A stretch of 64,000 nucleotides of DNA from Viola odorata. Taxonomy: Eukaryota > Streptophyta > Magnoliopsida > Malpighiales > Violaceae. Shown piece after piece: positions 50,642-62,654 of the stretch (positions are counted from its first letter, which is position 1; every line of letters starts with the position of its first letter). The notes below the pieces were generated by a model. The model made no database searches and had not been told where the DNA came from. It saw only the letters and a list, made by a program, of their open reading frames with translations. The DNA lies in NCBI GenBank assembly GCA_963691705.1, contig OY829545.1, positions 12,601,893 through 12,665,892 of the forward strand, given 5' to 3'. Position numbers and translations under genes: made by a program.

Positions 50642-52007
50642 CAGTGACGGAGTCAGGAATCGATGTTTGGGGGGGGCGACAGATTTGTATTCAAGGGGCT
50701 GCCCCCGAATTTTTTTTTTTAGTATTTTAAAGGAAAGCTAAGCGAGTTAAACGAAAAATTGAAAAAATACTTAAGAGTATTTATACTTTACCTTGCAAGT
50801 TGCACTTTAAAACTATAACACACTAACTCGGTACAAACAAAATTATTCTAACAATGGGTGTGAATCCATTAATAATAAATTTTATATGCAATTCAATGAG
50901 CTGCAATTAGAGTGGTTTAATGGAGGAAATTTGGTTGAGGGAGAGGGAGAGTGGTACGATCCTGGTTCCTTAGGATGCGTAGCACCAATTTTGATCTTTG
51001 TTCAAAGACGGATTTCCTGCGGAAATAAATAACTCGACAAGTACGAGCTTAGACCACTTAGCTAACCTGTGCTAAGAGCCCTAATCGATTTCAAGTCAAG
51101 GGTCTTGAATCGGGTTCTTAGGACTAGACTCAACAATGTGAGAATCACACTAAGATAAACGACACAATAATACAATTCCAAGATTTACTTGTCTACGACT
51201 CAAGTATTGCGGACTCAAGAAGAACAAGGTTCAACCAACTTGAACAAGGGACGGAGATTGAAGAGAATATCTCAATTTATCAAATAACAGCCAACCTAAT
51301 AAAGAGGCAAAGTAGTTCCTTATATAGGTTACAAACAAACCCTAAAAGCAAACCTAATAGGAATAAAAGTAGGACTTCTAAAATAGGAAGATAGCTTAAC
51401 TAATTAAACTGTTTAATTACCTAATTAAGCTTAAAGTAATTTAAAGTCAACAACTTAAAACTTCAGTCAACGCGCCAGCTTCTGGACACGCGAAACGGGC
51501 AGGAGCCGTTTTGAACAATCGGCACGCGCGACAGATGAGTGAATCGGCAACGGCTGAGTGAAACGGGCAGATGCCGATTTCGTGAGAACGGTCTGAGCCG
51601 TTTTGAACGAATCGGACAAGAGTCGTTTTGTGACAAACGGTCAAGTGCCGTTTCTAGCAGAATCATCATCGGCTATTGTGAATGTAAGGAGATTCACAAC
51701 TCTAGGGGTTTTCTCTCGAAGTGCAGCTTCCTCACTTGACATCTCACATTCCAGCTCCTTGTGAATGAGAGATGACAATCGGTCTTGAAGCTTTCTTGCT
51801 CTGGCTCGAGTCATTGGACCAGCTGGTGGTAACGGTAGTTGGATGCGTGGATTCGCATCAGAGAGGGAGAGGGAGAGTATGGTTGGAAATTTTGAGTGCA
51901 CATTTTTTTTTAATCCCTAATATACTAATGACATATATTAAAAAAAAAAATTTAAAAAGTTTGGGGTGGCCATAGCCTCCTCTGGTCATAACGTGGCTCC
52001 GTCCCTG
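50642..52007. mobile_element. hAT-like element carrying a nested insertion
   Basis: 1,366 bp. The left end CAGTGACGGAGTCAGG and reverse-complemented right end CAGGGACGGAGCCACG are inverted repeats; flanking duplications GTTCTCTT (50634-50641 and 52008-52015) are exact. Just inside the left end lies GGCTGCCCCCGAATTTTTTT followed by AGTATTTTAAAGGAAAGC, tying it to the elements at 41433 and 57984. The middle (50952-51860) is a separate insertion. Confidence 0.85.
50952..51860 (-). mobile_element. Nested retroelement remnant (possible solo LTR or truncated Ty3/gypsy)
   Basis: Begins TGGTACGATCC, ends GATTCGCATCA and is flanked by GAGAG on both sides, giving TG...CA ends with a 5-bp duplication. 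The ends are also partly inverted copies of each other. A minus-strand frame (51901-51641) contains GPMTRARARKLQDRL, a phrase common near the end of plant Ty3/gypsy polyproteins. GCCGTTTTG and AAACGG motifs recur many times at 51490-51655. The surrounding GAGGGAGAGGGAGAGT repeat could also explain the flanks, so the class is uncertain. Confidence 0.5.
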
Positions 52008-52015
52008 GTTCTCTT

Positions 52016-54265
52016 CCACAAGCATATTCGTTCCCATAAAAATCACTGTGATTATAATTAAACTATTAAGAAATAATGATAGAATTAGACCAAAATACTT
52101 ACGGAGCCGAATTGTATAAGTGAATGATGGGATGTTGAAACCATCAAAAATAAATTAAACTTATTATTAACTACAAAGATTTGCAAATAATGATAAAAGG
52201 TTCGATCCATAGAGAATGAGCAGGTTTAAAACAAGACGATGACCAGATGAAAACAAATAAGTAAATAAAGGGGGGTTTGGATATGAGATTTAAAACTAAT
52301 TAAATTAATGAAAAGAAAAAAATAAAAGAATGAAATAAAATAGAGATAAAAAAATTCCTGCTGTCAATTTTCAGTTATGATTCATAAACTTTTATCATTG
52401 ATTCAATGGTTTTCATTTCTGATTTATTGGAAAAACCATAAAAATCAGGTTCACTTTTACTTCCTACTGTCCTCTTAATCAAATTTCTTAAAGAAATCTC
52501 TCTATTAAGAACCCTAACTTTCTAGCAACCCTAAGATTCACTTATAGAATTTAACTAGTTGGTTGATAAAAACAAAGAGAGACTATCCCTAAACCTAGGG
52601 AAGAGACCCACTCATCCCTATAAACCTAATTCTTTTCTTTCTCTAACAGAGTCCTGGCTGACCACAAGCTAATTGCCCACTGATTCCTTCTAACAATGTA
52701 AACCCAAAGTTATTAGGAAAAGTTGTAATTATTCAGGTTAAAACTTAAAATGATCACATTTAAATGAAACAAAATAATTAGTACACAGTAAGGGACGAAA
52801 AGTCAACTCTATAGTTTGATAAAAATTCGCTTGAGACCGATAAAAGTTCAAACGTAAAAAATGCTAAAACATAAATTAAGCGAAACGAAACGAAATGACG
52901 CGAATTAAAATAATAATAAAAAATATTTTTGTCCACTTCAAAATTGAAATCTCCTTCCCGTGTTTGTCGAAACCAATGGTTTTGAGAAAGGACCAAAGTG
53001 GAGCTTCTCCAAAACTAAGGGGACCCTAGCTTCTCAAGAAACTCACTTTGAAAGGTGTTTACCATACACCAATTGGAATTTTTTAATTTTGAAAACCAGC
53101 TTTCTCGAGTAGAACCTGAACGACAAAAGGCCACCAAAATTGGAGCTTCTCCAAAACCAAAAAAAATGTTTTGGACCCTAACTTCTGAAGAAACTTAGTT
53201 TGAAAAGTGTTTACACCAATTTGAACTTTTTACTTTTGGAAACCAGTTTCGCCGAGTAGAACCTAATGAGAAAGAGCCACTTATTCCATGCGGCAGAGTA
53301 TTAATTTGTATGAGCACCCACAAAAGTTTTCATGCAACACAACCCAAATACATCGATATTGTTGCACTTAAATTCAATCAATTAGTTTTATTTTTCCTTT
53401 GCAAATGCAAATCAGAGAAAGATGACTTCAGTTTCATCTCTCGTGGTTTCACTTGCAACGAACCACATTTTCTTTTGTCTTTTATAGAATAAAATTATGA
53501 TGGCATAAATGAGAGAAATTAGTGTATTAATAATTGTTATGGAAAATAAAAAGATGTTAGTTACATCCTAATAATTAAGTCTCGTTAATATATACTCTAA
53601 CTTATAATTAATTTAATTACTAGTTACTTCAATTTTATTAATTAATTAATAGAAAACTTGAATTTTCATAATTGTCATGGAAGATGAATATATATTTGGT
53701 TACAAAATGTCCAAATTAAATCACATCAATCAATTAATTATTTAATTATTATTGTTAGGTGTAATGTGACAATCACTTGTTAATTTGAAAGTATAATGTG
53801 GGTACCAAAAACTTTCAATGTCATTTTTTCGTAATTAAAGAAAGAAAGAAAAAAATAACGAGTGGGATGGAATGGAACCCGTGTGACCCATACCACTTAA
53901 TTTGTAAACTCAAACTCGTTTCTCACTGCCGAAATCCCTAATTTGTAAACCATACATTTGTGGCGATTGATTTTTGTTGTTAAAGGTCAGATAGTAACTT
54001 AGTGGTGATAATTAATTGATACTATATTCTTGTAAATGAGAGGTCAAGTGAAATTAGTTTTGCACAGTCTGTTCGTCACTTATATTCTCTGATCATATTT
54101 GATTTTGATTTCATTTTTCTTCCGTGTGACTATTCTAGCAGTATTGGTTTAGTTCACGATCTATTTGCATACGTGCTACCAAAATTATATACTACACACC
54201 CCATACCATATTATAGACATAAGAGAGTGAAAGTATTTGCATACCAAAATTAAACAGAGAAAGAG
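52016..54265. other. Intergenic upstream of UGT copy C
   Basis: AT-rich DNA with an imperfect tandem duplication at 52993-53280 and no recognisable gene. The part next to 54266 should correspond to a promoter of copy C. Confidence 0.45.
52993..53280. repeat. Imperfect tandem duplication, about 145-bp units
   Basis: Two units share GGAGCTTCTCCAAAAC, AAGAAACT...TTTGAAAGGTGTTTAC-like and CGAGTAGAACCT blocks in the same order. The second unit starts near 53140. Confidence 0.75.
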
Positions 54266-55577
54266 ATGGGGGGATTGAGAGGTGAAGGTGGTGATGATCA
54301 GACAAAACCTCATCTTGTTGTCATCCCATGCCCATTTCAAGGCCATATCAAGACAATCCTTAAACTAGCTAAACTTCTGTACTACAGAGGTTTCGAAATC
54401 ACATTCGTAAACACAGAGTTCAACCACAACCGTTTCCTGAAATCAGGAGGATTCCATGCTCTTGATGGATTGCCCCATTTCCGGTTTGAGACCATACCTG
54501 ACGGTCTCCCTCCTTCTGATGTCACTGACGCTTCTCAAGACATACCTTCTCTTTGCTATGCATTGATGAACAACATGTTATCCCCATTTGTAGAACTTGT
54601 TGCGAGATTGAATGAGCAGAAACCAGTCACTTGCATCCTTTCTGATCCGTTCACGCCCTTCACCGTCGCTGCCGGCCGTGAACTTGGACTCCCTGTGGTC
54701 ATGTTTGTCACCATGGGTGCTTGTGGTTTCATGGGATTCAAGCAACTCCTCCCTCTCAAGGAAAAAGGCTTCTTTCCACTCAAAGGTAATAAACAAAATC
54801 ACTACTGCTTGTACTTTAATATTTCTCTCGTTACCAGCAGCGTATATATAGCTAAGTTTTTTATTTATTAGCGGAGTCAAACTTGTGTTATCTTTTTTAA
54901 ATTTGTGTTTGAGTCTCTAGTGGTATCTTTTTTAAATCTATGTTTGAGTCTGTAGTGTTATCTTTATCACGCCTATCTGTTAAGTACTAGTAATGCATAT
55001 TTTTTCTTGTAAAATAATGATCATCAAAGTTTAATTAATTTGTTTTGGTGCAGATGAGAGCTATCTGAGTAATGGGTATCTTGAAACAACAGTAGATTGG
55101 GTTCCCGGAATGAATGAAAGATATCCGTCTTAAGGATCTTCCAAGCTTCCTTAGAACCACAGATCCGAACGAAATTGTATTTAATTTCACCATGGGAGTT
55201 GCCGAGACAGCGGTATATTCTCAAGCACTTGGTGTGCATACTTTTGAGGCATTGGAACCAGACGTTCTAGCTGGTCGCTCCTCTGTTTTCCCCCCTGTTT
55301 ACGCCATCGGACCGCTCCAGTTACTCCTCGACCAAATCCCACCGGAGAAGGACACATTGAAATCAATCGGATACAGTTTATGGAAAGAAGAAGCAGAATG
55401 TCTCAAATGGCTGGAATCCAAAGAACCAGAAGACGTGCTTAATCATCCATCGGTGGGCGGCTTCCTGACGCACAGCGGTTGGGGATCGACGATCGAGAGC
55501 TTGTCTGCGGGAGTGCCGATGGTGTGCTGGCCGTTTTTTGCAGATCAGCAAACGAATTGTCGGTATGCGTGCAAGGA
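54266..55577 (+). pseudogene. UGT85-type glucosyltransferase, copy C (truncated)
   Basis: Nearly identical to copy B but in opposite orientation. Exon 1 (54266-54785) is intact, 173 residues, starting MGGLRGEGGDDQTKPH. Exon 2 starts at 55052; after WVPG a 4-nt insertion (ATGA repeated, about 55110-55114) shifts the frame to a stop a few codons on. Beyond it the old frame contains an in-frame deletion of 207 nt (69 residues) joining ESKEP to EDVLNHP, removing the first residues of the PSPG box. Similarity to copy B ends at CRYACK (about 55577), so the last 75 or so residues are missing. Three short repeats of GTTTGAGTCTCTAGTGGTAT type sit in the intron (54890-54975). Confidence 0.92.
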
Positions 55578-55682
55578 TAGTTTCGGCCAGTTTTAATGAG
55601 CACAACTTGAAACATTTTTCGTTTTAATAAAATACTGTTTCCACATTTCTTGTTAATGATAAAACTCAGAATTTCATTTTGA

Positions 55683-56379
<697 letters not shown>

Positions 56380-57151
56380 TGCCACAAAACATGAAGTTTA
56401 GATAGCTTTACGCCATCCCATGGCTACACAGATATCCTCTCTTCCTCATTGGTACGAAGTTTGTAGCTAGATGACCGAGACTTTCAGGTCTTTTCAGTCA
56501 TTCTGGTTATCAGTTATAACATGGATCTAAAGCTTTCCTTTATCGTGATGGCTGCGTCAACTTTGATTCAGCAAACTTTGAGGAGAGTAAGCCGAATGAG
56601 CCCATTTTACTGACTGTTGGTGGCCCCCCTTGCTGTGAAAAGCCTCCCCGTCTCCTGAGGCACGAGTGAAGAGAAGAAAGCTCGCTAGACCACCTAGCTA
56701 TCCTAACTTTGCAGTAAGGAGAAATAGGATCATCAGAATTGATGTTTCATTAATACTATTTGCTAGTTTGTAAAGATATAACCTGTTGGTAATGATTGCT
56801 GCTGTCTTGTTGATGAGTAGGAACGGGATTGTGAAGTTGGAGACGGGATTTGTAGGTCGGAAAGATCACGTATACTTTAGAAGTAACAGATTTGTTTAAG
56901 AAGACATTAATTTTTGTGTGTGGCTGCAATAAGTATCTTTTTTACTGGTTAATAGTGTGCTTTCGCGCTATTTTTGTGTGTGGATGGTTATGTTTTTCTC
57001 AAGTTTTCACAATAAGAAAAGGAAAGTAAAGAAGCAAAATTATAAAGGTAAAATGACAACTTTATAGAATTAAACTTTTTATAGATGTTTGTACAATGAA
57101 GAGGAGAGAGCGTTTGCTTCGTATGTATACACAGATGATAAAATAATTGTA
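56380..57151. other. Intergenic; one possible coding remnant at 56550-56670
   Basis: The first part is probably old 3' UTR of the RlmN-like gene. A plus-strand frame around 56550-56670 reads CVNFDSANFEESKPNEPILL and TVGGPPCCEKPPRLLRHE before a stop. Its composition is protein-like but I do not recognise it. Confidence 0.3.
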
Positions 57152-57859
57152 TCATGTTCGATCTGCAGGCATCTCGTATCGACAGACTGGGCAGTAATGG
57201 CTCGTCTTCAACCACTTCTCAATGCATGTCCCATGAAACAAGCGGTTGCAAGGCATACTCGCAGCAAAACCTGTCAATTCTTCAAGACAGATTGCGCAAT
57301 CCTCTGTTTCTTGTTTTTCTTTTTTCACCTTCACACACTTCAATTTCAGAGCCCCTTTCGCAGTTGAAACCATCCCATGATTCCTTTCAAAATTGATTCT
57401 GGACTCTCTAATCGTTATTTCATTCAAATCTTGGTCGCTGATCACAATCTCTCTCCCTCACTATATCCATCTCCAAAGGTAACACCTTTTGCTTTCTTGA
57501 CACCCATCCTGCAATCTTAGAAACATGAGACGTGATCTTTTTCACCGAGGCTCTCCTCTCCTGCGGATCGGAAAATCCGAGCTCTCGCAACCTGGGGAAA
57601 GAACAGCGTAAGCAGAACGGTAGCTGGTGAAATCGCCAACCTGAAGCCAGGAACTCAGACCAATGGGTGGCAGAGTACACCCGTGATGCAAATAGGCTTG
57701 TCTATCATGGACAGGCTGGTAAAACCTGAACTGATGCTCTGTGTAGTGAAGGGACAGCAAAACTTGCATGGAAGAAGAGTGAAAAGCAGGAGGAAAAAGA
57801 ACTTGGTGCAGGTCAGGAATCGGCCTTGGGTATAGGTCGATTCGAGAACTGATAAGCAT
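57152..57859 (-). pseudogene. RING-H2 type E3 ubiquitin ligase, damaged
   Basis: Single-exon RING protein on the minus strand, ATG at 57859 (MLISSRIDLYPRPIPDLHQV). The frame shifts near 57615 (in TTTCCCCAGG) to the one reading RLRELGFSDPQERRASVKK, and shifts back near 57450 within an AG repeat to reach ISDQDLNEITIRESRINFER. The RING has CAIC, PCNRLFHGTC and CPVC. The first zinc-binding His expected in the pattern C-x-H-x2-H is Arg here (CNRLFH), probably CAC to CGC. Two frameshifts plus loss of a zinc ligand suggest a pseudogene; sequencing error could explain the frameshifts but not the Arg. The C-terminal frame 57445-57152 alone encodes the RING. Confidence 0.75.
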
Positions 57860-57983
57860 GGCTAAGAACAGGGAAAAGGAAATCGAAGAAAGGATTTGAA
57901 ACGCTGAGGAAAGGAAAGAAACCGGATACCAGAGTTGATAATGCGTCTTCTTAATCTATACTATCAGGTTTCCTAATCGTACC

Positions 57984-59055
57984 CAGGGGCGGATCAGAAA
58001 TTTTATTCAGGGTGACGGGCCCGAAATTTTTCTTTTAAGTATTTTAAAGGGAAAATAAACGAGTATACATTTAGTAGCCACGACATAAATAAATTAAGTT
58101 CCTATAAATTTCATTATATCTTTAATTTAATTGCTCCCTTGTTCGAGAAATTGTATACTACTCGTAACATCAAATCCTTTTCATGTCGGGTATGGAAATG
58201 GTTAATTCGTTCCAAAATACAAAGAAATGTACGGTATAAATAATTACATACATATTTATTTATATAAACCAAAATTATTTGACTAAATAAATAAATAAAG
58301 TGAAATTAATTGGAAAAAAAATAGAGAACCACAAAAAAACCTACCAACAGACCGGGAAGCAATAGATTTAGCCGAAATTTGCACCCAATATTATAGATGA
58401 GAAGACAATTATATTTCTGAAAAATAATGAAATTACATACATTATTTATATATAAACCGAAATTACATGACTAAATAAATAAATTAAACGAAATTAATGG
58501 AAAAAATAGATAAAAACCAGAAATAACATACCAATAAACTAATCAAATTACACTCAAATTTATTTGTATAAATAAATTAAATTGACTGAATAAATAAATA
58601 AAACGAAAATAATTGAAAAAAATAGAGAAGGAAAGCATACTAACGATATGACGAGATCGATTGAAATTGTGACAGGTTGACTGACTTGCTTGCGTCGATC
58701 TGCTGAGTACGTTGGAGAGAAGGAAGGCAAAGGAAGGGAGGCCGACGTGACGGAGCACCAAGCGCCGAAGAGAGGGAAGGCTGAGCGGAGGCTCACAATG
58801 CGTGATGACTGACGAGCAAAGGCTGAGCGGAGGCTCACCGGTGACTGAAGGCGCGACCGGTGATGGCTAGGTTGGGGACCTGGGGTGATTGGTGCGGCTG
58901 TGCGGGGCAGTGACAGATTTAGGAATTTAAGATTTTCAATTTTCTTGGGGTGGGTTGGGTTAGGAATTTGAGGTGGGCTTAGCATAGGGGAAAAAAATCT
59001 CATCCAGCCCAGGGTAGGCGGCAGCCCACCCTGGCCCTGGGCTGGATCCGCCCCT
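57984..59055. mobile_element. hAT-like element between RING-H2 and kinase genes
   Basis: About 1,070 bp, left end CAGGGGCGGATCAGAAAT, right end TGGATCCGCCCCT. Near the left end GGGCCCGAAATTTTTCTTTT and AAGTATTTTAAAGGGAAAAT match the elements at 41433 and 50642. A clean 8-bp duplication was not found; only TACCC is shared by the flanks. The interior has a GC-rich block (58690-58920) with minus-strand frames that are not recognised proteins. Confidence 0.7.
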
Positions 59056-59361
59056 ACCCGGTATGCATGGGCTAATGGATATTTTTATCCGATTTATAGC
59101 TTTGTTTTATTTTTATGTTTAAGATTACGTTTTCGTGCACATCTAGGACACTAGAGTCACACCCCTCATATGTAAAGAGAGCACACCACACAACCGACAT
59201 ACAAAGACTATATATAGTAGGATATTGTTTTAGAATTTTCTCTAATTCTTTTGGTACAAAGTTTTAGAAATCTTTCAAAGAAAGAGTATGTACGCGATGA
59301 TGATGATGACAACGACGAGAGGAAGTAAGGTGTGTCGCAACGATGACACAACGACACATCG

Positions 59362-60941
59362 TTGCGTAAGAAATTCCAATCAGAGTCGGAGCCGGAATCG
59401 GAGGATTTGGATACCGGAAAGCTTGCGCTTAAGAAAGAAATAGGAACAGGAACGGACACCGTTGTCCATTACGGAGTTTATGGAGGCCAAGAAGTTGCAG
59501 GTAACGAGTTAATTAACTTAATTTCTGTACTTTTCTTTCATTAAGTAATAATAATTCAAGATTTGGGTTTCCTTGGTTTAATTAGAATATAAAAACAAAG
59601 CAATTATGGATTCACGTTCTTGTAATAATAATAATAATACGATTCTTTGCTTTGTTTTGTTTATACGGCCTTGATCTCACGTATTTTGGTCGTTTTTATT
59701 TGTTTGATCAGTTAAAGTTTATGATCTAAAAGAGAAAATAGCAACCGCAATTCAAGTAGCATCTTTAAGGACGGTTTTTACACAAGAAATCTCTATTTGG
59801 CGCAATCTTGACCATTGTAATATTTGTAAGGTAATTAGAATTCAAAATCTAACTATATTTATAAAAGTATTCGCTTGATTCATGTCATTATTTTATTCTT
59901 GGGTGGTTTCGTTTATGAAATCTCTAATAGTAATTTTTTTATTTTTTTTATTAGTTTATTGGTGTTATAAAAGATGCATCAAAGTTGAAGTCCAAAAACC
60001 AACCTGGTTTCCCAGCAAGCTCCTCCTGCGTGGTATCTGCGTTTCAATCCGGTGGCACTCTTAAATCCTACCTCATAAAAAACAGCAAAAGGAAACTTCC
60101 TTTCAAGACTGTCGTCAAACTTGCCATGGAACTTGCAAGAGGGTCAGCTCCTTTTCCTACTAATTTCATTTGATTTTTATTTGTTATTTTTAATAATAAA
60201 AATAGCAATAATCTTAACTTCTTATTTTCTTCCTTGCAGGTTAAGTTATCTTCATTCCAAGAAGATCGTACACAGAGATATAAAGACAGAAAATATACTT
60301 CTCGACAAGGCCCAAACAGTAAAGATCACAGATTTCGGAGTTGCAAGAGTTGAATCCTCCAATCCTAAGGAAATGGAAGGCTGTACCGGCACACTTGGTT
60401 ACATGGCTCCAGAGGTATAACTTCTTTTGGGTTTCCCGAATGTTCTTTTCGGTTTTTCGGCAAGTAATCTTGTTCGAGCACGAACGATCACCGATGAGGA
60501 ATTGGTTTTTCTTGGATGTTGTAGGTGTTTGAGTGTAAACCATATAACAGAAAATGCGACGTGTACAGCTTTGGCATTTGCTTGTGGGAGATATACTGCT
60601 GTAATATGCCATATAGAGGATTCTGTTTCTCTCAGGGAACTTCTGCTGTTATTTATAAGGTAACATTATTCGTTATAGTTTCACGCAAAACAAGATGTTT
60701 TATACATTTTTCGAATCATGAGCATGAGTTTTTAAAGAAAATTGGAAATTTTGTGGTTTTGCAGAATACAAGGCTGGAAATACCAAAAGGGTGTCCAAAT
60801 TCTCTAGCAGAAGTGATGAAGAAATGCTGGGATCTAAACCCTGAAAAGAGACCTGAGATGCAAGATATACTTTCCACATTAGAGGACCTTTACGGGACGC
60901 TGAAGAGCAAAAGCAAAGGATGCTTCAGTTGGAGACCATGA
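59362..60941 (+). CDS. Raf-like MAPKKK-type protein kinase, no visible start codon
   Basis: Plant group C Raf-like Ser/Thr kinase (relatives: ATMRK1, At3g22750 type). Exon spans: 59362-59500, 59712-59830, 59955-60142, 60240-60414, 60525-60659 and 60765-60941, about 310 residues with all splice sites and phases consistent. Motifs: Gly loop IGTGTDTVVHYG (third Gly replaced), catalytic Lys in AVKVYD, SYLHSKKIVHRDIKTENILL, ITDFGVARVE, GTLGYMAPE, YNRKCDVYSFGICLWEIYCC, and CWDLNPEKRPEMQDIL. The frame upstream meets a stop at 59344 with no ATG between; 59362 is a TTG. The N-terminal region of about 80 residues seen in relatives is lacking. Either an upstream exon was missed, or an indel cut the frame from the ATG at 59288, or the gene is decaying. 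Confidence 0.72.
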
Positions 60942-62654
60942 CAGTACAACGCGCAAGTTGCTTGAACAGGTTGCCGTAACGATCAAAACATGCTCCGTTA
61001 TTACAAGTCAATGGTGCATTATTATCATGTACAGTCACTTTATAATCTCGTCAATAAAATTTCATCTATGTTACTATGTACATGTTAAAGCCAAGTGTCA
61101 AGTACTGCAGAAAGGAAATGTGGTCTGCAGCAACCGGAATCTATGAACTTCTAATAAATACTGAAAAAGGAACTAAAGAGATGCTTAAATCTCAACAAAA
61201 CTGATGTGTGTGAAGCAATCAAGGCGTAATTTATGTCCCAAAAAACTCAAGCTCTCTCTCTCAGTTACGCCTGTGGTATCAGAATATTTCCTAGCCTACT
61301 CAAAAAATGCCTAAACACTTTCATTTTGGTATTCAAAATGTATGCTATACACAATGCGGCATCCGACCCCTTAGAAGAACAAAGATATGAACAAGTTCAC
61401 AGCAGAGAAGCACCTGGAGATGAAGAGGGAGATTCCAAAACGCAGTCGTCTTCGCTTGCATGTGGGAACTTGTCCATGAGTAAATTCCCAATTTTACCCC
61501 TCAAACTGGAGGCTTCTTCAGGTCTGAACCATCGCTTGCCAAGCTGAAATAAGCAAATAGATAAACGTAATACTTATCCTTGAATTTCATGGTGTTCTCT
61601 CATGAAGCCTTTCAATTATGATTTCTCTATTTAACTTTCTCATGCCCAAAACTAAGGACAGAGTCCCTCCCACTACATGAGTTTGTTAGAGATGTAGTAT
61701 TTGTGGTCATTATATTCATCATTAGGCCACATATCCTTATTTTCTTCAAACACAAGTTTCAGTTATTGAATTCCACTCACTTGTTAGGACATACGCTCCA
61801 ATGATTTTAAAGCTCACTATTTAGAGCTTACTCTGATTCTTGACTCTTTAACGTTTTGAAATGAGATTGAAATTGTGTTGAGTCAGCTGAATTCCAGCTG
61901 CCAGCGATTACAGCGAGACATCTTGCGGAGGTTACAACAACAGAATTGCAAGAACTGAGCAATTCTCAGCACTACTCATCTTTGATGATTTCAGCCTTAG
62001 ACCAGAGTTGCCAGTTCACTGTGATGATTGCATGTACAAGAGTAATGGAGAAATCACTTGTTTAACCAGAAGAATGAACACAAGTTGCCTTCCGGTTCAA
62101 AGAACAAAAGACACCTTGTTAGTCTTTTCATAGTCAGTTTATGTTTCGGTGGCAATATATTTGCATTTGGCTACGGAGGAATTTAAATGGAAAATATCAT
62201 AAAAGGGGTTTATTGTATTTCTACAGTTTCCTGTATTCGATGAGGTTAAATGGATACTAAGCTCATGAACACAGTCTCATGAAAAGTTAAATTATAACGG
62301 AAAACAAGGTATGATGAATGTAATTAGGGGTGTACAAGCCCGGTTCGGTCCTTGGACTGAAACCGGATCGAATTGAAAATTTACGGTTTTAATTAGAATA
62401 GAACCGGTCTGAAACATTATTAATGATTCAGTTCGATTTGATTCTGGTTCTGCCCCATTTGGGGCTCTTTTTTTTATTAAAAAAAAATGAAATTCTGATG
62501 GCAAAAAAACTAAAAAACGTAAGCTTCATGTTCATGGAATGATACATCTGCCCATGACTCAACCCATTAACAATAACTACAATTACAGAATGAAAATAAA
62601 TACTTTCTTTTAACATAGGTACATTACCCTGAAATATGCAATAATAACGGGTTA
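60942..62654. other. Intergenic; no gene recognised
   Basis: Kinase 3' UTR followed by non-coding DNA. The 104-residue frame at 61233-61547 has no recognised similarity. At 62326 TAGGGGTGTACAAGCCCGGT with CCGGTTC/ACCGGTCTG motifs resembles one end of a hAT-type element; the other end was not found. Confidence 0.4.

Noticed and set aside
61233..61547. 104-residue frame downstream of the kinase
   Set aside because: No family recognised and no splice or start context; likely UTR or intergenic.
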